64,000 bases of DNA from Bryum argenteum (lineage: Eukaryota; Streptophyta; Bryopsida; Bryales; Bryaceae), in assembly GCA_037043015.1 (NCBI GenBank), contig CM073330.1, positions 3,001,263 to 3,065,262 on the forward strand. The letters are read 5' to 3'. The notes below the pieces were generated by a model. It did not search any database, had not been told where the DNA came from, and worked only from the letters and a program-made list of their open reading frames with translations. This document shows, piece after piece, positions 45,443-55,000 of this stretch (position 1 is the stretch's first letter; the number at the start of each line of letters is the position of its first letter). The translations under genes and the position numbers were made by a program.

Positions 45443-47030
45443 TATACCATCTATCATTGTTCTTTTCAGCTAAATGTAGCCGATTGTACTGTATGGTATA
45501 AGGCAGAACTTTCCTTATCAGGTGTGGAAAACACCTGGCAAAAACGTCATTGTTTTGGCTCTGTATTACGTTGACCGGCTGTGTAAATGCACTCAGCACA
45601 CCAGTCTCTGTAACAACTCATTGCACAACAAACTCATGAAGGGGGAAGGTGGATCATAATGCAAGGACTTGGGACTATTTTCATGTAAACTGGGGCTGCA
45701 CGACATTCTGAAATGATGAATGTAGCATTTAGTGTACTTTTGCCAGTCCATTACCGTCATCTACTATTGGGAAGTGAAATCGAATTACAAGCTACCAGTG
45801 GCTCATTGTAAGCGCTTTGTTCTTTGTAACAACATAGATAGTGGCTCGGGTAAGAGCACCAATTATCGGACACTTAAGCCATCACCATACTTGGAGTGAT
45901 GACATGTGAAATTTACTATTTTTCAGTAATTAGTATGTAGAAGAGATGATTTTTCTACATTTTTATGGTATTTTTGAGCACATAGATAATCAAATGCAGA
46001 TTTTAGCATAACGTAAGATAGCCTTACGTATAACCAAACACTCCAACTATGTATGCATGGGGTACATGAAAGGTCACCTAATCTAGGAAACAAGTGAGAA
46101 AATCTAAAGGAAATGGTTTGTCTCGTTAAAGGGTGCACCCAGATATAGATGCTTCTATCCTAGTAAGCTAATTCTTTTGCTATATGGCCATCGTTGTTTA
46201 CGCATGTTTTTTTAACTACTTATGTATAGAAGTTTGAGTAAGAAGTAGTGGTAAAATCAATGGATTTGAGTCATGAACATTACATTTGTTCTCCCTCATT
46301 CAATATCAAAATTGGGTGCCTTGGATGTCGTTGGTGTATTCAATAATTGCATGTACTTAGAAAATTTTAAACATATGAACAAGATCTACTCTTCATGTAA
46401 TGACTAAACATAAAGCAACTTGGATTCACTTGTAATGTTAAGAATCACATGCATGCTACTTGACTCAATGAAGCATCGGCGATACATATTTTTTTGGACA
46501 CATGTGAGGATAAAAGTATGTGAAAAGTATTTGACGATGGGAAATGAAGATAACTCCGGTGGAATGTGGAACAATATCATAGCGGATGACGAACTTCATC
46601 CATTCTACATTCATCTACACTCAGTCGTCTCGCTCCTCTGCAACAGTGACCTTCCCCTAGGGCAGGGCCAGAGAGAAAGAGAGAAAGAATGGTGGACAGG
46701 CACGCCCTCCACGGCACCCCGAACCTCATCGCCAATACGCACGCAATCCGATCATCATCATCCCCTTCGTCTTCTCACTCATCACGTGAATCCAGTAATC
46801 GAATCCAAATTTGACCACAAATCGAGGCAGAACTTTGGACTGACCCTTAAATTCCATACCAATCCATCCCGCTATGGAATCATCCCTGGATCCCGATCCC
46901 GAGCCATTTCTCTTCTCAGCAATTTCAGGAAATCATCTGTGGACGATTTCGAGCCTTTTCTCTCCTCAGCAATTGCAGGAGCAGTAGCTCAGTCGCAATT
47001 GGAGTTTGAGCAGCTCTGAGAGTTGCAGCG
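45443..47030. other. Upstream region of the aldehyde dehydrogenase gene
   Basis: AT-rich until about 46600, then GC-richer and probably the promoter and leader. A 200-codon open frame at 46420-47019 resembles nothing known and runs into the leader. Just before the start codon a block with tttctct(t/c)ctcagcaatt and caggag is duplicated (about 46907-46930 and 46958-46983). Confidence 0.45.
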
Positions 47031-49014
47031 ATGGCGATGGCCATGGCCAGAGTGGCCAGGCAAGTAGCAGGCCGGCGCTCTTTCAAGGTAGAGCGCTCGT
47101 CAATGTTCGAGGTAGTGAACCCGGCCACCGGCAAAGTGATGGGAGAGCTTCCCGAGGAAGGAAATGCTGAAGTTGTCGCGAAATTCGAAGCCCTAGTAGC
47201 AGGCCAGAAGCGATGGCGGACAGTGCCCGTAGCCGAGCGACGCGCAATGCTGGAGCGTTTCAATGAGCTACTTCGTCTCAATATGCCGGCGCTTGCCAAA
47301 ACCCTGACCATGGAGATGGGAAAGCCAATTGCGCAGGCGAAGAACGAAGTTCGCGCTACCGTCGATCGAGTTCGGTTCTACCTTGAGAATTACGAGAAGG
47401 TTCTTAAAGAGAGCTCCGTCTTAGAAACCAGCATTTTAAAAGAGAAAGTGATCTATGAGCCTCTTGGAGTCGTGGCGAACATCTCCGCTTGGAATTATCC
47501 GTATTTCGTTTCTACGAATGTCTTCGCCGCTGCTCTTTTAACAGGAAACGCCGTCCTCTATAAACCATCCGAGCACGCCACTTTAACAGGATTCGAAATC
47601 ACAAGGTACTCACTCTCTCCTCTCTCGATTCCTTTTCTCTCTTCTCTTCTTCCGCCATTGAGTTTGCCTTGTGTGTGCCAGATTGCTGTATGAGGCGGGA
47701 GTTCCGAACAATGTCTTTGCGATGACGACGGGCAGGGGCGAGACAGGAGCAGCAGTGGCTTCATTGAAAGGGCTTGGAGGCTTGTTTTTCACAGGCTCAT
47801 ACAAAACAGGTCAACAGATAGCGAAGCAAAGTGCGCCGAATCTTGTGAAATTGCAATTGGAACTCGGCGGGAAGGATCCAGTGTATGTAAGAGCGGATGT
47901 ACCGAACATTGCAGCTGCTGCTGCCTCCATTGCCGATGGCGCTTTTTACAATTGTGGCCAGAGTTGCTGTAGTGTTGAACGGGTTTATGTTGACAAGAGG
48001 ATATACAACGAGTTTCTGGATGCTTTTGTGAAGAATATCATGTCTTATAAGGTTGGTGATCCTTTGAAGTCGGAGACTTACATTGGCCCTGTTGCGAGGC
48101 AACCTCACTTGCCTTACCTTGCTGCTCAGGTTAGTTATTCTCTCTCTCCTTTTACACTTTTGGATGATTCTAGAACATCTGTGTTTTGAGGGTTCAGGTC
48201 AAGCTTTTGACGACATTTTTCACCAGTAGCAATTTGGCAACTGGATACATGTGACAAGTGTGATCATGCTTTCGGGTTTCTCAAAGCAAGCAACATGTTG
48301 ATACGATTCTAGAGCAGAAGATCTTCCTATGTTGTGAGGGTTTAGGTCAAGGTTGATCACACCTTCCACCAGTTATTGTAGTAGCAATTTGGTGGGAATG
48401 GCAATTGCAACTGGATACATGGATAGGAGCAAATGCAAAACTTGATTCCAGTCTCCGTATAGACAAGCAACATGCTCAAATGATTCTAGAGTATAATATC
48501 AAACTTGACTACACCTTCCACCAGTTGTTACATTATCAAATTGGAACTAAATCATGGGGCCAAAATGGGGGTCCAGGTGCAGGATGCGGTAAGCAAAGGA
48601 GCGCGAGCAACATCCCACACAGGATTAGAGAGCAACCAAGGAGGCTTCTTCTTTCCTCCAACGGTATTGTCAGAGGTGAACCACAGCATGGACGTCATGA
48701 AGGACGAGTCGTTTGGGCCATTGATAGGAATTCAAGCAGTGGAGAACGATGCGCAAGCGTTATCGTTGATGAATGACACGTCGTATGGCTTGACAGCCAG
48801 TGTGTATTGCAAGAACAGCCAGGATGCGGAGAATATCCTCCGGGAGTTGGAGGTCGGCACTGGCTACTGGAATTGCTGTGACCGTGTTTCGCCTCGCTTG
48901 CCATGGTCTGGCCGTAAAGGTTCAGGACTTGGCGTTACTCTTGGTATGGACGGTCTTCGGTCCTTTGTTCAGCCTAAAGGTATCCTCCTCCAAAGCCCTT
49001 CCAACAAGGAATGA
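47031..49014 (+). CDS. Aldehyde dehydrogenase superfamily protein (NAD(P)-dependent)
   Basis: Oxidises an aldehyde to its acid with NAD(P). Three exons (47031-47605, 47682-48129, 48577-49014) join to 486 aa, the usual ALDH length. Landmarks are NPATGKVMGELP near the N-terminus, EMGKPIAQAKNEV, the nucleotide-site run SAWNYPYFVSTNVFAAALL, and FFTGSYKTGQQIA. The general base is Glu in LQLELGGKDP (about 252) and the catalytic Cys is in NCGQSCCSVERVYV (about 287). ESFGPLIGI and the C-terminal RVSPRLPWSGRKGSGLG follow. All catalytic residues are kept. The Arg-rich start MAMAMARVARQVAGRRSF could be an organelle-targeting peptide. The C-terminal CDRVSPRLPWSG signature recalls bacterial and lower-plant ALDHs rather than common angiosperm BADH or SSADH, so I leave family and substrate open. 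Confidence 0.88.
48190..48560. repeat. Tandem duplication inside intron 2 of the aldehyde dehydrogenase gene
   Basis: Blocks in the order tcaccag, tagcaatttgg, caactggatacatg, caagcaacatg and gattctagag occur twice (about 48215-48315 and 48370-48495). The intron has grown by a local duplication of roughly 150 bp. Confidence 0.6.
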
Positions 49015-49296
49015 GTGGGAAATTTTTGTTACTATTGACCACCAGTTCTAGTTCTAGGCTAGGGATTACTTTCTCTTGACAAAGAGGAGGTTCTTTCCTA
49101 TCGAATTTGGGGATCAACTTTCTCTTGAAAGAGGAGGCTCTTTCCTACTGGATGGATGCAGCATTGGGACTTCTTATGAGTCAATCATCCCATTCCCATC
49201 ATCATTCTGGTCCAGTGGTGCTGAACTTCAAAGTTGTTATGGGATTCGATGCCATTCTCATTATCATAATGTTCCAGAGGTGCTTAACTTCTGACA

Positions 49297-49620
49297 TTCG
49301 ATGTAGTAGCCTTGATGTGATTGCATCACTCGGGCTCGTAACATTATGTACCAACGTGTTTCTTCTCCTACATGGAATTTGGTGTATTCGTTGTGGTATG
49401 ACCGCATCGCTTAAGCTTACAACATTCCATACTTTTGTGTTTTCTTCTCCTTCATAGGATCTGGTGTAGTATCCTTGGTATGACTGCGTCAGTCAAGCTT
49501 GTAACATTTCAATTCAACGTGTATTCTTCTTCTTCATGGGATTTGGTGCAGTAGTCTTGGTATGGCCGCATCACTAAAGCTCAGAACATTCTTTACCAAC
49601 GTCGTTTATTATCATTTTAT
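49297..49620 (+). repeat. Minisatellite, about four units of 82-83 bp
   Basis: Each unit contains gtagt, ttggtatgac, gcatcac, aagctt, aacatt, caacgtgtt, cttcttct and catggga(t)ttggt in that order. Units begin near 49302, 49382, 49465 and 49548 and are diverged 15-25 percent by eye. It lies just downstream of the aldehyde dehydrogenase coding region, possibly within its 3' UTR. Confidence 0.7.
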
Positions 49621-51456
49621 GCCATGTGGATATGGAAGGAAGATTCTACTGCGTTGAGGAAGTCAAAAGGGAAGATTCTACTGCGTTGCCCTAGAATGTC
49701 TGTGCTGCTCTTAACTGGAATTGATAGTCATGCAATATAGTTGACTGAAATTGCGTGTTTTGGCTGACTACCAACTTCAACTGATGAAGATCATATGTTC
49801 AGGAATGCTGACAATGAACACATTTCGTCCAGTTTTGAGGACAGCTTTGAGGACAGTTTTGCACATACTTTACTGAGTGTTGTTTATATCTATTTCTTGT
49901 TATCGAAAATCTGAACAGAGTTTAAGATTGTTTCTGAGAACCACCTGATAAGTTGCTTTACTCATGAATTTCATGTTCTTTAAACACCCAAGTCATACAA
50001 AGTCACTCAAAAGCCAGTAAATAACTCTTCGCATATTAATCAATGGAGAAATCTTCTTGAAAAAAATCTAGATCACCCCTTTCATGTTGGCAAAAAAATC
50101 AATGCATTCAACATGACCATAAGCTTTTATCATCTCGTTATGGATGTTAACCACAACATGTAAGAAGGTTCTTCAAACTTTGAGGCTCAAGATAAGTGCC
50201 TAAGGATGAGTGTCCTATAACCACCAACTTAATCGAGTTGACCTATTTTTAGCAGCAGTAAATTCGAAATAAAAATATGATCACGTTCGAAATAAGGTTT
50301 CAGGAGGATTGCAAAAATTTGCAACATGTAATTCGCATTTGTGAATTTTATACAAAATTCCAAAGTGCTAAGTAAGGTTTGACCCATAAGCGTTATGTTC
50401 AAATGAGGTACATCTGTAATTTCACAATGTTCAAATGAGGTACAACGCCATTATAGGTACCCTGGCGCTTTTAGGTAGTCCTATCGTAAAGGTTACTAAA
50501 AAATTTGAGCTCAACTAATGAATGATTATACCTTCTCATGGTTTAGATGTCACAAAGTTATTGAATGTGCAAAGGAAAAGTGTCTCAAAATTACAACTTT
50601 TGTGTGGGTTGGGCAACCTATATAAAAACTTCATTTTCTTAATAAATGTTTGTTTAGTTTCATAGCAAGTAGTTTCTGTACTCGTGACATAGTGTCAGAA
50701 TGGAGCATGGTTTAGAGGTAAAGTAATTTTCTTCATTTTCAAGGTTATGACTTCACATTTCCTCATTTAGCCATGGCGTAATCAACATATGGTTTTATTG
50801 ATCTTTAAAAAAAAATCCATATCTAATTTAACCCTTATACTCCCAAGCAAGCTCGAAGGGCTTTTTCGGAACAAAATGTGCTCTTAGCTCTCACTGTACT
50901 CAACTTTTCACTTATAATTTGATGTTAAAATAGTCACCTTCTTATGATGCATTGAAAAAGTGAAATATTACAATTCAAATCATAATTTGTATGAGTAATT
51001 TTGTGCTTCGAGAGAATTGTTGTAGGTAGGTTGGGGTTGTACATAACGTTGTAAGAGGTTGCAAACTCATCATTGATTGGTTCATTCATGATGCCCAAGT
51101 TTAAAAAGTGCACTATTTTATGAAGTCCAAGTCCAAAAGATGTTGTGACCCAAGTTTGGGCTGCTCAGTTTGGACCCCATAGGCGTTTAGGGGTTAAATT
51201 GAGGTGTCCAAATGTAGAGATTCTTGTCCAAGGGCTCGACGTCGGATAATAAACTCTGACACCTTTATGAAACTCCTCCAACAAAAAGTGTAACCACGTA
51301 GATTGCCATATCATTTTATCATTCATGAGTAAAACTTCATCTCTAGTATGTTCTTCACATCCAATCATTGGTCAAAAGTTACACTTCCCACCAATCACGA
51401 TTCACAATTCCTTCTATATCATGAACAATGGCCTCCTCCACCATAGTTCATCCAAG

Positions 51457-51585
51457 GTTGTCTTATCGAACAAAGTTCCTATTCATCTGTTAAACTGAAT
51501 ATAGATGAGATGTACATCTAAGACATCTTCAATGTATCTAATATACATCTCATTTAAATTGTATCCAACAAATGAATAAGAATCT
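51457..51585. mobile_element. MITE family D, copy 1, upstream of the BURP gene
   Basis: It starts gttgtcttatcgaacaaa and continues ttcctattcat, tagatgagatgtacatctaag, with an inverted match (tacatctcatttaaat) near its right side. The same family, with an intact right end, lies at 52499-52633 in intron 1 of the BURP gene. Confidence 0.55.
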
Positions 51586-52035
51586 GCATCAAACACAACA
51601 ACATACATCCATCCATACCACAACTTTCATTCATCCAGAAGGCAGGCGGTCACACTCAAGTCAGGTCAGAGTACGAAACTCTAAGCGAAGTCACAACAAC
51701 GTTGCCTGCTTTTATGAATTCCGTTTCACAATTGAGCTCCAAACATGCCATTGATACATGGCCCCCTTCTGTAGGTGCACAACATTCCCACATTCATAGA
51801 CACCCCTTCCAAATATAAATTATCCATTCCTATTCAAGCTTGCATTCTCAACTGCAGCCTTGAAACATCATCATCATCAAAGCAAGTGCTCTCCTTTTCC
51901 CAATCTCCAATGCTATTGAGTACCTATTTAATGAGCACCTCCTAGTTTTCTGAGCATTTTGACTGGTTAGTTATCATGTGTAGTGTGTTTTGATTTTGCT
52001 TGTGTGCAAACAGGTTGGAGCTTGTTCTGTGACCG

Positions 52036-55000
52036 ATGATGGTGTCCAGATCGGAGCTTGTTGTGCTGCTGGCCATTCTGGTTAGTTTGATCATATTACT
52101 CTGTCAGGGAATGATATTATAGGGATTGGATTTTCCGGGGAGACACGAGTATATTATGAACTATACTAGCTTTCAATATCATCTTTCTTTGTAGTAAGAT
52201 GATATTTTTCTTTGAGAGAGAAAAGTAACTTTGAATACCACATTAAGCTACCTCTTGATGGATGAAGTCCATGAATAACTCCTCCGTGCGAGCTTCTAAC
52301 AATGTAGATTATATTTTTATATTTTTTCAAACAATCATGAGGATCCTAGTGACATCAAACTGCTTGGATCCTTGATGTTGAGCTCAAGCACACATGTCAT
52401 AAAAATTAAAAGATGTGACAAACCTTGCAGATGTGACAAATCTTGATTTCATGAATTTTTCAGAATAGATTTACAGAAGTGTATCATTTAGGTTCAGTGT
52501 GGTCTCATTAACAGAATTCCTATTCATTTGTCAGACAAAATTTAGATAAGATGTACATTTGATATATATAGACGTCTTAGATGCACATCTCATCTAAATA
52601 GAAATGAATAGAAATTTTGTCTAATAAGACAACCCTATTCAGGTTGTAGTAAGAGTGAATCAAAATCTGGTCTTTCAATCCAAGAACTATAGTTCCTTCG
52701 GAATGAACTTGTACTAGTAGTCCTTGAGAACAAACTACTTGTTTCGATTCTGCAAGAGTTCCAATACGAGAAAACATTTACTGTTTTGGTCAATGTCATT
52801 TTCATTTAGTTTGCAACTGGAAGCCATTGATGCTTATTTGCTATTATGGTGATGCAGGCCATGGCAATGGTATTCACAGAAGCAGCTGGAAGGCCCTGGG
52901 GTGATACCCCACTTGAAGGAGACGACGACCACGAAGAAGAGGCAGTGACGATTCCATCGTTCTTACATGAGTACGAGTCTCCGTTGGACGCCGACCAGAT
53001 CAACGAATATGCAGCTTCCATTGACGATCATACTCTTGGCGAGCACATTGCAGACTTTTGCCGCGATGCTAAATTGGAGTGCAATTCTGACATTTCCATT
53101 GACGACCTCCGCATGGGTGATGATGGCGATGATGTCTCAAATGCTGCTGATGGCCTTGCCTTGGAATTTGGTGCACAAGACAATTTGGTGAAGGGCACAG
53201 ATATTGTTTTGCCGGATGACCTTCATGACATATCAAGTTCCAGCCCCAAGTTTTTACCCAGGTTCCTCGCCGAGAAGATGCCCTTGTCAAGGTACTGTCA
53301 AAACTTATAACTTATATCACCATTATTGTGATTGTGAAATACATTGAGAATCTGTGTAGTCTGATTTGAAAATGTGGTACAGAAAGTGCTAGTATTTTGA
53401 GTCTTATTTTTGTCAAAATTATCATCATAAAAATTATTGATATGGTTGGTCAATTTCAACGAAAATAAGGTTTATCTAGTCATAAGAATATCATGCTTAT
53501 TAGGATCTAGAGATAATTCATGATATGTTCTCTCAGAGCTTATTGCAATGGTGTTTTATTAACAATTTAAATACCTCATTACACAATAGTACATTAAATT
53601 GAAACTCCTCACATACTTAATTTTGGTGTAAATTGTCTAGATTTAGTTAATGGTGGCATTCACTCATCTGATTTTCTAGCTCTGGTGGGTTTAATTGTGA
53701 TTTTTTTTTCTCTTAAGTAGGTAGATGCAATGGGATTTTTTAAGCTTGAGTTGTAGTGTTTGATTGCATGTTAGAAGATACTATTTGAATCTAGTATTAC
53801 CTAATATTGAACATGTATACGAATTCAGAACTGTACTCTAAAGTTGTTATTCAATGATGTAGTGTCTAGCCGATTAGATCATACCTTGAATCAAGACTGA
53901 GTCAATTGTTCTGAGAACATGCTTTCCGTATCACAGTGAAAAGATTCAGGAGCTCCTTGACATTTTCCACATTCTGTACAACTCCAACCTCGCAAACATG
54001 ATGTTCCGCACTATCAGTCGCTGTGAGTTTGTGAAAGAAGAGTCGAGCAAAGAGAGTGAAGTGATCGTAGAGAAAGAAATCAAAGAGGAAAGTGGAAAAG
54101 ACAAGGAAGTGGAAGGCAAGGAAGTTCACTATAAAGAAAAAGAGAGTACAGAGAAAGTAATTGAGGTAAATGGCAAGAAGGAGGTTGATGAGAAGCAAAT
54201 CAAAGAGAAGGATGTCAAGAAGAAGGAAAGCAAAGGAAAGGACATTGAAAAGAAGGAATACAAAGAGAAAGATGTTGAAGTGAAGGAAATCAAAGAGAAG
54301 GATGTAGAGAAGAAGGAAGTTAAAAAGAAGGATGTGGATAAGAAGGAGTACAGAGATAAAGATGTCGAGAAGAAGGAGATCAAAGAGAAGGATGTTGAAA
54401 AGAAGGAATACAAAGATAAAGATGTTGAGAAGAAGAATTTCAAAGAGAAGGATTTGGATAAGAAGGAATATAAAGATAAAGATGTAGAAAAGAAGGAATA
54501 CAAAGAGAATGATGTTGAAGAGAAGGAAATCAAAGAGAAGGATGTAGAGAAGAAGGAAGTCAAAAAGAAGGATGTGGATAAGAAGGAATACAAAGATAAA
54601 GATGTCGAGAAGAAGGAAATTAAAGATAAAGATGTAGAGAAGAAAGAAGTCAAAGAGAAGGATGTTGAGAAGAAGGAATATAAAGAAGAAGATGTGGAAA
54701 AGAAGGAGCTCAAAGATAAAGATGTAGAGAAGAAGAAAGTCAAAGAGAAGGATGTAGAGAAGAAGGAATATAAAGAAAAAGATGTGGAAAAGAAAGAGTT
54801 CAAAGATAAAGATGTAGAGAAGAAGGAAATAAAAAACAAGGATGTGGAGAAGAAGGAATATAAAGAGAAAGATGTTGAAGAGAAAGATGTTGAAGAGAAA
54901 GAAATCAAAGAGAAGGATGTTGAAGGGAAAGAAATCATAGAGAAGAATGTCGAGAAGAAGGAAACTAAAGAGAAGGACATTGAAGAGAAGGAGGTCAAAG

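Larger units (their letters stand above)
49015..52035. other. Intergenic region between aldehyde dehydrogenase and BURP genes
   Basis: It includes the ALDH 3' flank with an 82 bp minisatellite, then AT-rich DNA without supported genes, then a MITE (51457-51585) and the presumed BURP promoter. No RNA gene was recognised. Confidence 0.5.

Noticed and set aside
46420-47019. 200-codon plus-strand frame before the aldehyde dehydrogenase
   Set aside because: Composition changes halfway, no family resemblance, and it overlaps the likely promoter and leader.
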